A stretch of 64,000 bases of DNA from Isoetes taiwanensis (GCA_021234155.1 JAJEKV010000061.1:4783153-4847152), one strand, 5' to 3'; shown: positions 1 through 12,782, counted from the stretch's first letter. The notes: generated from the sequence alone by a model not told the origin. Numbers and translations: made by a program.

Positions 1-2950
1 CATGTTTCAACCTCCTGCTCATGTTGTCCAAGACACGGAAGTTGTTCCACACATTCAGACTCCTGAGGTAGAGATTGTGGACGTTGGTAACAATCAGCCC
101 GTCCGCCTAGCTGCCAATCTTCCGTCCAACTATCGCGCACGCGCCGTCATGCTATTCAAAAAATTCAAACATATTTTTGTCTGGAGCTATAAAGATCTTT
201 GAGGTATCAACAAAGACTTGGGGGAACTCACTATTCCTACCAAACCAGATGCACGTCCCGTCTAGCAACGACAGTACCGGCTCAACCCCAATTACCGTGA
301 CCGTGTCAAAGCCGAAGTTGACAAATTTTTAGCCGCCGCTGGCTTGATTTATGAGGTCAAACATTCTGAATGGGTGAGCCCCATCGTCATTGCTCTCAAA
401 CACAACGGTAAGATCCGCATTTATGTGGACTATCGCAAACTCAATCAGGCCACGGAGTGTGATCACTTCCCGCTTCCCTTCACAGACCAGGTTCTGGAAG
501 AGGTTGCTGGTCATGAGATGTATTCTTTCATGGATGGTTTTTCAGGGTACAATCAAATTTCTATCAAGGAAGCAGATCAACTCAAAACTACTTTCACCAC
601 CCCGTGGGGCACTTTTGCCTACAAGGTGGTTCCTTTTGGTTTATCAAATTCTCCGTCCACGTTTCAACGCATCATGCTCTCTGTCTTTCACGACTATATG
701 AAGGAGAAACCCTTTCTCCAGATTTTTCAAGATGACTTTTCAGCCTACAGTTCCATGGATGATCACCTGGACAAGGTTAGAGCTCGTCTTTCAGAAATGT
801 GATGAGTCTGACATTAGTCTCAATCCGGAGAAATGCACCTTTTGCGTCACCTCGGGTGTTCTGTTGGGTCATGTGGTTAGTCAAGAAGGTATCACCACGG
901 ATCCTGCTAAAATCAGTTGTGTACTCAAGGCTCAAGCACCATCTAATATTAAAGAGACACGTTCCTTCCTGGGTAAGGTAAATTACTATTCCACTTTCAT
1001 TCCTGGACTTGCAGCTATTGCTGATCCCATTCATAAACTCACGTGTGATGAATCCACTTGGGCTTGGAATCCCCACGCGGAAGCTGCTTTCCAACAATTG
1101 AAACTATTGCTTACTCAGGCCCCTGTACTTGTTCCTCCTCAATGGGATAAGCCTTTTCATGTTCATGTTGATGTCTCCGCTTTCGCTATTGGTGCTGTTC
1201 TCTCTCAAGCACATGACGAGCACACTGATAAACCTAACCGCTATGCCAGCAAAAAACTAAACCCTGCTGAGCGCAACTACTCAGCCACAGAGCGGGAAGC
1301 CTTGGGCTTAGTTTTTTGTGTCCAACGTTTCCGTCATTATTTGTTGGGAAGCAAGATCACGTTCTTTGTTGATCATCAGGCTCTTCTTTATTTAATCAAC
1401 AAGGCCACGCCCACGGGCAGAATTGCTCGTTGGGTCCTTCTTCTGCAAGAATTCGCTCATTTTGAAATTGTTCATAAAGCCGGCAAATCTCATGTTGTGC
1501 CAGATTATCTCTCACGTATCCACACAGATGATCCCTCCATAGGTGTTTCTGATGCCTTTCCTGACGCACAGCTGTTCTTAGTCACGGCCACGCCCCATTG
1601 GTTTCACAACTTTCAACAGTATCTCCTCACTGGTGCTCTTCCTTTTGAAGATCCCACGCTCTCTCCAGCAAAGCTTCACTCACGCCGCCATCAGTTTCTC
1701 CGTGAGGTCCATGACTACACCATGGTCGCAGGCCATCTGTACAAACGCGACAAGGATTTGGTGCTCCGACGCTGTGTTCTTCCTCATGAAGTGCCCGATA
1801 TCGTTCGACAAACCCATGAAGGGCTTGGTGGTGGTCATTTTCATGGTGACACCACGGCACGCAAAATTCTTCTGGCAAGCTACTTCTGGCCCACGCTCTT
1901 CAAGGATGCTCATGCCCGCACGTGTGATGTCTGTCAGCGTGTGGGTCGGCCCACGACCCGTGACGCTCTCCCATTGACGCCGGTCGCCACGCCACTTCCC
2001 TTCAGCAAATGGGAAATGGATTTTGTGGGGCCCATGGATCCACCTGCGCGGCACACCCATGCCTGCTACATTCTGGTTATGACTGATTATGCTACAAAAT
2101 GGGCGGAGGCCTGTGCCCTACCAGACAACACTGCAGCCAGCACAACCAAGGTTCTTTACACGCACATCATCACGCATTTTGGCTGTCCCACGGCACTTGT
2201 TAGTGATCGTGGAGTGCACTTCGTCAATCATACCATCAAGGAGCTGACGGATTATTTGCATATCCATCACAGAAAAAGCACACCTTACTATCCTCAAGGG
2301 AATGGTTTGGCTGAAAGCACCAACAAAACTCTAATCACTATTTTGAAGAAAATCTGTGATGCCTCTTGCACGGATTGGCAAGAAAAGTTACCTACTGTTC
2401 TTTGGGCTTACAACACATGTTTCAAAATTGCTACGGGCCACACTCCTTTCAAGTTGGTTTATGGTCAAGAAGCTCTTATGCCCTTTGAATATATCCTTCC
2501 CACTCTTCGTTTCCAACTTGCTACCGCACATAATCCACCTGCAGCTCTTCAAGAAAGGGTTTATCAACCTGAACAGTTGGATGAACTTAAGCGAGATGCT
2601 TATATTCGGGTTCTTCATGGCCAACAGTTGCGGAAATCCTTGCATGACAAACATTTTAAAGCCAAAACTTTTAAAGAAGGTGATTTGATTTTACTTTATG
2701 ATTCTCGTTACAAAAATTTTCCAGGCAAGTTAAAATTCAGGCGGCTTGGTCCTTATCAAATTATTCAAGTTGTTCAACCCAGTGTTTTCAAGCTGGCCGA
2801 GTTAGATGGCACTCCATTACCTACACTGGTCAATGGTTTTCGCCTCAAGCAATTTCACACAGGTAATACAACAGTTCATTCAAACGATCAAGAACAAAAT
2901 TCAGACTCAGACAGCAGTGACTAGAAGCATATTTATATTATATTAGTGGT
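1..2950 (+). mobile_element. Ty3/gypsy LTR retrotransposon, pol region (5' part off window, decayed)
   Basis: The window opens inside a Ty3/gypsy pol gene. The order is linker, reverse transcriptase (about 250-900), RNase H (about 1150-1500) and integrase (about 1750-2500), which is the Ty3 order. The RT active-site box reads FQDD followed by F-S-A-Y, the form typical of Tat/Athila-type non-chromoviruses. No chromodomain follows the integrase, which agrees with that placement. In-frame stops near 200 and 262 and a frame change near 790 break the polyprotein, so it cannot make active protein. No convincing 3' LTR follows 2924; the element probably lost it or was cut by later rearrangement. The clade assignment rests on motif impressions, not on a tree. 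Confidence 0.9.
732..2924 (+). pseudogene. Ty3/gypsy RT thumb, RNase H and integrase ORF
   Basis: This is a long open frame of about 730 codons, but its first 20 or so codons are a shadow of the neighbouring RT frame; real homology starts near 800. An RT thumb comes first (LLGHVVS near residue 45), then RNase H with the D-V-S-A-F-A block near 145 and the V-D-H-Q block near 215. The integrase has an HHCC zinc-binding segment near 364-402 and a DDE core. The core aspartates lie in MDFVGP (near 429) and SDRG (near 491) and the glutamate in AEST (near 527), with the usual 35-residue spacing. The integrase catalytic residues are therefore intact although the upstream RT frame is broken. The acidic C-terminal tail shows no chromodomain. 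Confidence 0.85.
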
Positions 2951-3351
2951 GGAAAACAAAAGTTGGGCATTGCCCATATATATCCGCTATGGGTACAAGA
3001 ACCCCTACTCCGGGTTCGGAACAGAGGTGATGCGGAGCACATGGTACAGGCAGTGCTCAGGGTCCCAGCGGAGATGGATCACCACCTCCATATGATTGGT
3101 GCGGGGGTCGGGATGATCAGCCATCCCGCTGCACCACCCGTCCATGGGTATCCCGCGGTTCTTGCACTTCCACAGGTCCAGCGCATTCATCCGACCAGTT
3201 ACCCATTCTTGGCAGGAGCGCGGCATGGTGCATTCGTTCAACTTGGATCCATCACTGCGAACTGTTGTCTCAGCTTCGACCATTGCTCGTCTTATATAGC
3301 CCAGCCACTTGGAACTCTGTCGACGTGGACCAATAAAAAAAAATTGCTAAC
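2925..3351. other. Unassigned stretch between gypsy pol and an L1 LINE
   Basis: This stretch follows the gypsy stop codon and precedes the LINE RT. The minus strand carries a 92-codon open frame (3005-3283) rich in His, Met and Trp, with no domain I recognise. It could be a gag or LTR fragment of a further element. No LTR ends or target-site duplication were seen. Confidence 0.3.
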
Positions 3352-3676
3352 GTGGTTGCAATGCAAGGCCTAAATCCTGCCATCAATGCTGGACACATTA
3401 CACTGATTTCTAAAGTGGAGAATCCCTTACAATTGGCAGGCTGGAGGCCTATCTCACTGATAAATACAACTTATAAAATTCTAGCTAAGATTCTAGCAAA
3501 CAGAATGAAGCCAGGCCTTCACGATCTTATAGCCCGTATGAATCATCTTTTCTCCCTCAAAGAAATATCTTGGAAAACTATATTGGGGCAGCTGAGGGAT
3601 TGCATTGGAATGAAATATCAGGTCAAAAATATATGCTACTCAAGCTGGACTTTCAAAGGGCGTATGATACAAATAA

Positions 3677-4492
3677 TTGTCAATTTTTGGAAAGAGCAAT
3701 GAAACATCCTTCCAAGAAGAGGTATATCAGAAGATATGGAGTTTTAATAGTACAGTGTCCTCAGCTCTAATTATAAATGGAAGTCCAACCAAACAATTTC
3801 AATGTAGGCATGGTGTGAGACAAGGATGTCCACTAGCTCCATATCTATTTTTAGTTGTTGCTAAAATTGTTACCAGGATGGCTGTATATCTACAAAAGCA
3901 AGGAAAATTATCCACCTTGGAGATGCCAGAAAATCAAGATCCTTTTACCATTATGCAGTATGTTGAGGGTACATTTGTTTTTCTCAGATATGGGGATAAA
4001 AGTTTGGAGAATTTCTTGGATACAATTGATAGGTTTGGGAAAGTTTCAGGGGTTGCACTAAACAGACATAAAAGTGCTATAATTCTGGATACTCATGAGG
4101 ACACCTTAGAGGGAATTACGGTGCTTGACAAAAATGCAACCATTACCATCTTCGGTATTTCTCTAACCTTGAATAAGAATTTGTCTGGTGTATGGGAACC
4201 TATAGTATCTAGAATTAAGCAGAAATTCACCAAGTACCCATCTACTTTATCTCTAGCAGGCAGGGTGGAAATTGAAAATGCAGTCTTTAGTAGTACACAT
4301 GTATATTTCTCTCCTGCCATTGTAGGGGACAAGGCCTCGTACAGTAAGATTGAGACAACAATGAGGAAGTTTATATGGCAGGGAGCACACAAAGTTGCAT
4401 GGTCAGACTTAATTAAGGATAAGAAAGAAGGGGGTCTTGGATGTAAGGATCTATTTGTTCAAGCACAAGCCTTGGCTGCCAAAATGATTTGA
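3677..4492 (+). pseudogene. L1 LINE reverse transcriptase fragment
   Basis: This 271-codon open frame is the largest intact piece of the L1 RT. It covers the fingers/palm block GVRQGCPLAP, the mutated YADD position (Y-V-E-G), the thumb region with S-L-A-G-R-V-E, and the conserved W-S-D-L-I...GGLG segment typical of plant L1 ORF2. The frame closes with a stop at 4490. Related sequence resumes in other frames to about 5720. Confidence 0.85.
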
Positions 4493-4972
4493 AAAGCCTT
4501 ATACTGTCCAAAGCCATCAACACTTAACTTGATTAAATATTGGATTGGAAAATCTCAAATAGTTGGCAGTCCCACTTTGAAGCATGAACTTCCAGACTCA
4601 GCTTTTTTCCAGGTTAAACCAGGCTCAGGGACATCCAAAACTATGAGGAGAATGCTAGTCAGCTCGGAATGAAGTGAGCTTGTGTTATAAACCACCTGAA
4701 ATTGATGCTAGATGTAGGGAAATTCATTTCTTTTGGCATCTAGAAATGACTTCTGAGGATATAGGATGTGTAGCTCTTAAACACCCTCAAAAATATATGC
4801 AATGGCGTGAAGCAAGACTTAGAAAGTTTGATGATCTAAGAGTAGATAACAGATGGAAAACTTGAGAAAAAGTAGCAGAGATTATTAAGGGGTCACATGT
4901 TGATAAAGGTATATTTAACAGAGTTATGGAGAAAGTGGTTGCACATGATGATCCTAGTGCTAACTCGAACCA

Positions 4973-5722
4973 ATGGACTCTGAATGGAAAAAAATTTATT
5001 TTGTTAAGGAAATATATCAAGCTCTCATAGTACACAAGCCATCTCGGGCCAAGTCTCTCTGGCAATATGATGAAGAAAGGTTGGCTAAAGCCAATGCCAA
5101 GAGCTGGAAACTATATACTGCTAATAAACTAAAAACATTTAGATGGTTAGTGTTGCATCAAAGTTTGCCAACTAATGTGAGACAAGCTAAATATGACAGC
5201 TCAGTATCACCATTATGTCCACTAAGTTTTTGTGAGAGGAAAACCTCAAATCATATTTTCACATGTCATCAGGTGACTGAATTTTGGAGCTGGACTACAC
5301 AGATAAATTTGGGATCAATTTTTGAAAGTAACATGTTAAGGTTTCTGGATAATGATAGTAAAATTCAGAATACTACCAGAACTATAAGTTGTTGGGTATT
5401 GTGGAATCATAGGAACATAATTCAAATGGAAAAAAAGAATCCCTCCCTCTATTGGATAAAGAAAACCTTCCTTGGTACATTAACAGATTCTAATGTGGCT
5501 CATAAATTGTCAAAGGAACAAAAATATGACAAAGCATGGGATAGGTTTGGTAAATTCCATGGAGTTTTTTACTTTTATGTTACTAATTTAAATGCGTGTG
5601 ATGATGTTCTACACAAGAGAGATGAGGAGACTCGTGCTGATAGGATGATGGGCTGTGTTGAATATGAAGATGAGGAATTCTCCCAATTATCTAAACCTGA
5701 GCAAGAGGAAAACTTCAAATAG
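4973..5722 (+). pseudogene. L1 LINE ORF2 C-terminal part with zinc-binding RT segment
   Basis: The frame of 249 codons begins in the region that follows RT in plant L1 ORF2. It contains the K-x-x-x-F-x-W-L-x-L-H-x-x-L-P-T-N block near residues 50-65 and a Cys/His cluster (C-P-L-S-F-C...H-I-F-T-C-H) near 80-100, as in zf-RVT domains. The acidic tail ends at a stop at 5720. Placement downstream of the RT fragment and upstream of the A-tail supports one element. Confidence 0.75.
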
Positions 5723-6167
5723 TTGAGGCGTGAAATGGTACATATAAAGACCTATGGAGGTTTAATAATTTGAAGCCTTATTTCGAAAATTTGTTCCATA
5801 AATGGCAGCAAAAGAGGCAGGCTCATGTGCTAATGGTATTGGACCGCCAATTATACTCCTGAAGATCTGGATATGCTTCTCAGGATGTTTGGGAAGCGCG
5901 ATATTCCGGATATTACATTACAAGATGTCCTTGATGTAGCATGATGTAGCAGGATCAGGAAAGGCAGGAAATAGGATGCTGTGTTTGGTAAATTTTTAGT
6001 TAGAACTGGTATATTTCTGAGATATTTTAAAGCTTACTCTATTTTTGGATCATGGATACTATAATCCATGATTGGATGGTCGTTTTAAAAAGGCCAAAAC
6101 TCTGTTATAATAGACAGAGCTAATTATGTATCTTTCTTAAATGCAATATAAAAAAAACCTTGCCCAC

Positions 6168-6198
<31 letters not shown>

Positions 6199-6226
6199 AG
6201 AAGAAGAAGAAGAAGAAGAAGAAGAG
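6168..6226 (+). repeat. Poly(A) tract and (GAA)n of the L1 LINE
   Basis: About 29 adenines run into nine or so GAA triplets. This is the 3' terminus expected of target-primed L1 insertion and fixes the element's orientation and end. Confidence 0.9.
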
Positions 6227-6289
6227 AGAGATGAAAAGAACAAGGAAACAATACCTATTCAAGAAGTACCTAGTGTAGGTATCATGGCA

Positions 6290-8560
6290 AATTCCAAAAG
6301 TAGTAGGGTGTAGCACGCTTATGCCCTACGTCAAGTCCATAATTCTCTCTTGCATCCTCGTGCAAGGGGCGAGATTTATGCCTTCTTAGCGTGCTGCAAT
6401 GGAATGTTATATACTTATTACCAAAGGTGAATAATACGGGAAATATATGCTTGCCAATCTTGGTGCACATAATCGACATGGAGCAATAAATCATAATAAT
6501 ATCATCCCTTTTCAAGAACCTCAGGTTCATAAAATGAGATGATTTGAATAACAGATTCAACTTAATAAATTCTCTTATTTTGCCATCACGCATGCAATTC
6601 AATAAATGTTGTATTTTCTATGGGTCCACGAAGCCTCGAGATAATTCTCTAACATTGATGAATCCACCATAAGAAACTCAGAGAATGAGATAGCACCTAT
6701 CCCAAATCCATCATGCAGCTCCTGAAAATTTGGACATTCTAGAAAGGCATGGTTTTACTTCAATTACTATCCTCCAATAACAAGGGCATAATCGTTGTGC
6801 CCTTGGTGGGTCATTCCATCTTCCCTTCTTAGTCTCAAGCTTGTGGAAGCTCAACAGGGCTTGCGAGATCAGCTACCATTTTTTTTATTTGCATGTAAGT
6901 AGTATTCTTATACCACGTATAATAACATTGGGTTGACTTCACGCAGTAGAAATTCATCTTAACACATTCTGATCACATCGTTTGAAGCACCTTTGCTATA
7001 ACATAATCTCTTGTCCCGAACAGTAAAATTGGGATATCTTCGACCTCAAATCCGTTAATGTTCTAATCATTGGACCAACTGCTTAGACCATCCTATAAAT
7101 GTTTGTCTAATGGACTTCAATAAGAAAAGATGTGCTATCCTACTATCTTTAAGATCTTTGACACAATTAAGATAGTAAAGGATTCTCATTCTAGGACAAC
7201 CAAACATATCAGGAAACGAGCTAACGACAGCCATGCAGCACCTGCCTGAATTGACCTATTAAGGACAGAATGATAGCTCTCCAGAGGGAGTGAATTACAA
7301 TCCACCTTCTACTATTGGGCACAAAGCCTCAGCTTCCAATGGTATCATCCCTATTTCTACAACTATAACGACATATGGTGTTGACTGTCTCACCAACTCT
7401 CTAAAAGAAATCGCTTATGCACTTTCTCCACATTTGACCACCTTTGCCTTGAGAGCCCTGACCCTCATGCAAAACAACCATACATTAGCACCATTTGTGC
7501 AAGCATCTTATACATAAGCTTTTGTATGTCCCATTTCCATAGACGTATAAGTTCCTCCACATACTCATAGTACAGTAGAGAGCCCATATAGCCCCTGCAA
7601 TCCTTTTCTAAATCCCTAAATTTCCTTTATAGTCATTTGGCAAATCAGTCCCAAGGTATTTGTGCTGCTTTACTTGTTCTAACACCTCTCCATCAAACTT
7701 CATGTCCACTTATTTTTCTGTTCCAATCACCATTACCATTGTTTGTGTTTGTGATTTGTTCCCTACAAAAAAACCTCTATAAAGTATTTAATTGCCTTAA
7801 ATAGCTTCATTTTAGTCCGTGAAGCAATCTCACATCGTCTGAATGAGCAAGGATCACTCCAACTCCTTCATCCCTTTCTCTTAGTAGCCAATTTTCCCAA
7901 GTCATCAATGAAGATAACAAAAGCATTAGTGACAACGAGCAACCTTGCTTGATGCCAATAATGCCGTCAATTGTTTCGCCCTAGCCAATAAAAAGGACGA
8001 TTCAACTAGAATGTTTTGGTACAAATTAGCTACACCCTTTGTCTCAGGTCCTTGGAGAATTTTGTCACCCAACTTACTTCTCAGGATGCTGTGCCTTAGC
8101 AAAATCCATGAAGCAATAAAAGAAAGAATTACTCGCTCCTTTAGCAATTAGAGTGAGAAGGTGGTCAACTATTGAAGGGTTTGGACAGGTACCTTGCTCT
8201 AACATCTTCTGCTCTATCCATCTTCCAATCTTTTTCACCAAACTGCGAATACGTTTGCCATGACACTACTCGCCATGATGGTGTTGTAGCTTTTCGCACA
8301 ATTCTTATCACCTGCTTTGTGAATAGCAATCATCATATTTAGACACACTGTTAAGGGAACCCCGATACAATGCCTTATTAAATATCTCTGATATCCTTTT
8401 AAACACCCAAGCCCCCCGGTGGTTCCCCCCACCCCAAAGATCTCAACAAACCATTCTTGCGAGTTCTGAGACTTTCGCCATCTTTCCAACAACACCCTTG
8501 ATATCTACTATGTGTTGACTATGAGATATATGGGTGATAGTATGCTAGGGTGACTGCTTT
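6290..8560 (-). mobile_element. LINE family B remnant, minus strand
   Basis: Reading the minus strand from 8495 down gives RT pieces. An I-H-K-A-G-D...Y-N-T-I-M-A-S-S-V-M-A block lies near 8300-8350, Y-C-F-M-D-F-A-K-A near 8100-8120, and V-L-M-Y-G-C-F-A with a W-S-N-V-E-K-V-H-K-R-F-L-L block near 7400-7500. The order and wording match the better preserved family B copy at 58400-60405. Many stops and frameshifts show old decay. The 3' portion (about 6463-7060) is repeated at 10884-11490. Confidence 0.75.
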
Positions 8561-8780
8561 TGGATCTTTACCCAAAAGTACTCTGGGTACTCATACATGA
8601 TGTGATAACTTCTTCATGACACAGATTGATATGAAGAGTTTCTTCAGACATCCTCCTTCTAGACACTCTTAGCCATCTTACATGTTCTTCAGCATGGAAA
8701 CCATCCCAGAGGGACTAGTTTCTCTTCAATTGTGTAACCGTAAGGAGGAGCTCTGCAAGATGAGGGCAGCTTGCCTGCAA
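8561..8780. other. No gene seen
   Basis: This short AT-rich gap lies between a minus-strand LINE B remnant and a plus-strand LINE tail. I see no coding or structural signal in it. Confidence 0.4.
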
Positions 8781-9064
8781 AAGAAATGGGCAGTGTACAG
8801 GGGAGGCGCAGCAATTATTTTAGATCAATGGCCTTCCAATCCTTGGACTGGCTATGTCTAGATAATTTTAGAAGCATAAGTTTACCACTAGCATTAGCAT
8901 TATCTTCTCTTATTCTTAGTAGCCTTTTAATATTTGGTTATTGTGTTTGGTGATGGGGCCTAGTCCCCAGGTTTTAGATGGGTTGTTGCCCTTGCATGTG
9001 CCGTCCCATAACCCGTTGGGTTCCCGTGGACGTAAAAAATCATCTTATCTTATCTTATCTTCTA
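8781..9064 (+). mobile_element. LINE 3' tail, A-like subfamily, ending in (TCTTA)n
   Basis: The segment ends with a core reading CCCATAAC, then a TTGGGTTCCCGTGGACG stretch, then TAAAAAA and a TCTTA pentamer repeat (about 9040-9060). It is the same sort of tail as in the LINE A copies in this window, in a diverged form. The last 185 bases recur in reverse orientation at 14365-14538. No RT remains. Confidence 0.75.
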
Positions 9065-9754
9065 TCACTTCCAAACATATGGCGAGAACATTGAACATTA
9101 AATAAGATTTAGGTATTTTTATTATTAATTAGATAAAGTACCCAAAGGCCTAAAAAGAACTTTAGATGGTACACTTCAGTATGCTTTCACCCATATTCTA
9201 GATGTCATTGGCATATGCTAATAGATCCTCTCTTGAGATCACCTAGAGAGGCATAAGTTTTCTTCACACGCCTCATAATTCTTTTGGAGCTCTCTTCAAA
9301 TTTTCTATTAGTTGTACCTACTAGTCAGATTTCCACTCCCTTGTTGCTTTCTTGCAGTTTCTTTTTTGACACTTTATCTTAATAAGAGATACTAATGCCT
9401 CATGATCGTATTCTGATTGCTCAATTATTTCCAAATTTTGTATGTGATATGCTATGTCAATGGTGCCTATGATATAATCCACAATGATATCCCCATGCAA
9501 GGGGGTTTCACACTATATTGGCCATACAACACTAATGAGTGACCTTTAAGGGGCCATCTTTTATGAAAACACATATATACGTCATACACAAGTATGGTTT
9601 TTGTGTACCATACAAAGTTGTGCGGGGAAGTTGGCAGGAGGAGAATAAATTATACATGTATAGGAAAGCTTCTTTTGATATGTGGTGTGAAGAGGGATAG
9701 ATTTGGGTGTTCCTACATTGTTAGATACATTTCCTAGTACATTTGAAATAAGTA
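9065..9754. other. No gene seen
   Basis: AT-rich sequence of 690 bases between two opposed LINE tails. Stops are dense in all frames, and no repeat shared with the rest of the window was noticed. Confidence 0.4.
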
Positions 9755-10640
9755 TCTATATGAATAGAATAGAATAGAATAGTTTTTTTAACGTCCACGG
9801 AGACCAATAGGTCATGGGACCCATACAATGGGCTAGTACAATCATTACTACTAGGATTAAAAAACCCCTGCCTCGAAAGGTTTTCAAGGGAAAAACCTTT
9901 GCAGTAATGATGATACTAGACAAGCAGAGATAATGACTACTGAGGGCTCAGTAATTGCAGACGTTTATCTAGAACCTCAAGTATGTATAATGCCAAGTCA
10001 TGCACAGATGGTGCTCTGAGAAGTTGTGGAAGCGTGGAATGGAATGCTAAGGTCAAAAAATGATTCTGGACTATCTCAAAAGCAGGGCAACTCAGAAGAG
10101 TATGGCTTTCATCTTCAATAACATGTAACTGGCAACAGGCACATAGCCTCGCTTCTCGCGGCAATTGCGGCCGCTCCCATCTACCTGTCTCAATCCGTAG
10201 CCTGTGGGACCCCGTGCGAATTGATGCAATAGCTACAAGCTTGTTCCTGGACAATGAAGCAAGCAAATAAGCTTGGGGCCCTGGTGCCAAGGTGGGATTT
10301 ATGTGTGCATGATAATGACCAGTTTTCACTTGGGCCAAAGTGACTGCGTCCCATATCTTTTGAGAAAAACGACCATTGAGATATTGTTGCAAAAACTCAG
10401 AACTGGCAAGCATCAGGCAGTGCTCTGGTTGCACAGCCCAACGGGCAAACTATGTAGTGCAATGCTCTTTCCAACATCGTTTCAAACGCTGAGGAGCTTC
10501 AGCCATGGCAAGTGCAAGAACAGGATACCTAACATCATGCATGTGGTGCACCTTGCAGATATAGTGGAGATGGCGCTTCATGGCAGAATGTTGAAGAGGC
10601 CAAAAACCAGAATGTTGGGATGGGTATATTTGTCACTAAC
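9755..10640 (-). mobile_element. LINE family A 3' end, minus strand, with (GAATA)n tail
   Basis: The minus strand reads the C-terminal part of LINE A ORF2, then a 3' UTR, then the conserved tail (plus-strand TTACGTCCACGGAGACC followed by CATGGGACCC) and four GAATA pentamers at 9762-9781. A 165-codon open frame at 9937-10434 covers the ORF2 C-terminus with a C-x2-C-x9-H-x4-C zinc knuckle, the motif found at the end of L1 ORF2 proteins. The 5' truncation near 10640 abuts a family B fragment. Confidence 0.85.
9937..10434 (-). pseudogene. LINE family A ORF2 C-terminal fragment
   Basis: This is the carboxyl end of LINE A ORF2. It holds the W-D-A...Y-H-x-H-I-N-P-T-L-A-P-G-P-Q block, an A-S-I-R-T-G-S-H-x-L-R-I-E-T block and a zinc knuckle (C-A-C-C ... 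H-T-L-L-S-C). Closely similar blocks occur in the copies at 32820, 34830, 37990 and 56830. Coding sequence continues upstream across stops to about 10640. Confidence 0.85.
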
Positions 10641-11493
10641 AAAAATGCTTGTGCAAATACAACATGGACGCAAAATTTTTGACAATTTGAGACCTTATGG
10701 GAAGGGGTTTTGTACAAGGAAAAGTGTATACGTAGGGGTTTCTTCTGACTCTGTACATGCAGATGACGTGTTCCCTATAGCGTAGGTGCATCTCCTGGTC
10801 CCCCATTTTGTCTGTGACATCTGAATCTAGAGGTGCTTGGAAACCAGCCATTATAGAGTACCATGCCAAAGGTTTCCCATTGATGCACATAATCGACATG
10901 GAGCAATAAATCATAATAATATCTTCCCTTTTCAAGAACCTCAGGTTCATAAAATGAGACAATTTGAACAACATATTCAACTTAATAAGTTCTCTTCTTT
11001 TGCCATCATGCATGCAATTCAATAAATGTTGTATTGTCTGTGGGTCCACAAACCTCGAGATAATTCTCTAACATTGATGAATCCACCAGAAGAAACTCAG
11101 AGAGTGACATAGCACTTATCCCAAATCCATCATGCAGCTCCTGAAAATTTGGACATTCTAGAAAGGCATGGTTTTACTTCAATTACAATCCTCCAATAAC
11201 AAGGGCATAATCACTGTGCCCTTGGTGTGTCATTCCATCTTTCCTTCTAAGTCTCAAGCTTATGGGAGGTCAACCAGGCTTGCGAGATCAGCTACCATTT
11301 TTTTTTAATTTGCATGTAAATAGTATTATTATTCCACGTATAATAATGTGGGGTTGACTTCACGCAATAGAAATTCATCTTAACACCTTCTGATCACATC
11401 GTTGAAGCACCTTTGCTATAACATAATCTCTTGTCCCTAACAGTAAAATTGGGATATCTTCGACCTCAAATCCGTTAGTGTTCTAATCATTCA
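10641..11493 (-). mobile_element. LINE family B 3' fragment, minus strand
   Basis: Positions 10884-11490 match 6463-7060 nearly base for base, including the phrase around GACATTCTAGAAAGGCATGG. The translated minus strand gives a weak LINE B C-terminal segment. A 137-codon open frame (10636-11049) mixes this with unrelated sequence and is probably not a gene. Chromovirus sequence begins abruptly at 11494, so one of the two was truncated by the junction. Confidence 0.7.
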
Positions 11494-11792
11494 GAATCAA
11501 GGAAGAGGACATCCATAAGACTGCATTCAGGACGAGATATGGCCATTATGAGTTCACAGTGATGCCGTTTGGATTGTCCAATGCTCTAGCAACCTTCATG
11601 AGGCTCATGAATGATGTTTTCCGTGAGTTCCTAGATGCTTTCATCATAGTTTTCTTTGATGACATTCTAGTCTACAGCAAATCCTTATAGGAGCATGTAC
11701 AGCACTTGAGAAAAGTACTTGAAAAGTTGAGGAGGCATCAGCTTTATGCGAAGCTATCCAAGTGTCACTTCGCGACATAAAGAGTAGAGTAC

Positions 11793-12782
11793 TTGGGGCA
11801 TGTAACCACAACAGAAGGGATCTCCACCGATTCTGCAAAGATTGAAGCGGTAATTGATTGGCTGGCACCAAAGAACACCCATGAAGTGAGCTTCCTCGGC
11901 TTAGCAGGATATTATAGGAAGTTCGTCAAGAACTTTGCAAAGGTGGCAGCTCCATTGACGGACCTCACCAGAACAGGAAAGATAAAAGATTGGGCGAGTC
12001 ATTGGCAAAAGAAGGCCCATGCAGCATTTGAGACGTTGAAGGAAGCTTTAACGACCGCGCCAGTCTTAGTCTTGCCAGATCCAAGCAAAGATAAGCTCGT
12101 GGCAACATATGCTAGCAAGATAGCAACATGTGCAGTCCTCATGCAGGAGGGAAGGATAGTCGCATACGACTCCAAGAAGATGAATGATGCAGGGCAATGC
12201 TACCCGACTCATGACCAAGAGCTTTTGGCCATTGTGAGAGCCTTAAGAATCTGGAGACACTACTTGTTGGGAAGAAAGTTCCAACTAGATACAGATCATC
12301 AAAGTCTCCAGTACATCTTCACGCAACCACTCCTGAACCTGAGGCAAAGGAGATGGATGGAGTTTCTCGAAGAGTACGACTTCGAAATAGTCTACAAGCC
12401 AGGCAAGCTAAATGTAGTCACAGTTGCGCTCTCTAGGAAGCCAATAAAGACAAGGACCCATTGCAACGCCATATCGATTCTCACAAGTGAGTATGGCAAG
12501 AGGATTGAGGAGACGTTGCCATCAGACGGTGACTTTAAAGAAGCATGGACAAGCCTTTCTAAAGAGGCAAGAACAGATAAGAAAAGGGAGACCTTCAAGC
12601 ATTATAAGAAGGAGGGTAACCTGCTATATCACAAGAATAAATTGTGTGTACCAGAATCTTCGGGAGTGAGGAAGTTGATACTCCATGATACACACAATAG
12701 TCCCATAGCCGGACATGCAGGGTTCATGAAGACCTATTTCAAGATCAGAAGCAGCTACTTCTGGCCCGTCATGAAGAAGTAA
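11793..12782 (+). pseudogene. Chromovirus pol: RT thumb, RNase H, integrase N-terminus
   Basis: The open frame of 329 codons begins within the RT thumb ([12 protein letters not shown] at about 30-42). RNase H follows, with A-Y-D-S-K-K-M-N near 125 and D-T-D-H-Q-S near 168. The first part of the integrase is present with the H-x-S-P-I-A-G-H zinc-binding histidines near 303-310, and the frame ends at a stop just after S-S-Y-F-W-P-V. The usual R/D codon before the RNase H D-A-S is altered (V-A-T-Y-A-S), so the first RNase H catalytic residue appears lost. Confidence 0.85.

Larger units (their letters stand above)
3352..6226 (+). mobile_element. Plant L1-type LINE, 5'-truncated, with poly(A)/(GAA)n tail
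   Basis: The RT of a plant L1 element runs through several frames. The N-GW-RPISL block is near 3440-3470, the H-G-V-R-Q-G-C-P-L-A-P block near 3810, and the L-A-G-R-V-E motif near 4255. A C-terminal zf-RVT-like segment (SLWQYD then W-x-C-P-L-S-F-C-E spacing) lies around 5050-5280. The catalytic Y-x-D-D box near 3958 reads Y-V-E-G, so the RT is dead even apart from its frameshifts. The element ends in about 29 A residues (6168-6196) followed by (GAA)n. ORF1 and the endonuclease are absent, as expected of a 5'-truncated insertion. Confidence 0.88.

Noticed and set aside
2964-3340. Possible LTR of the first gypsy element
   Set aside because: No TG...CA ends, polypurine tract or second copy in the window could be found.
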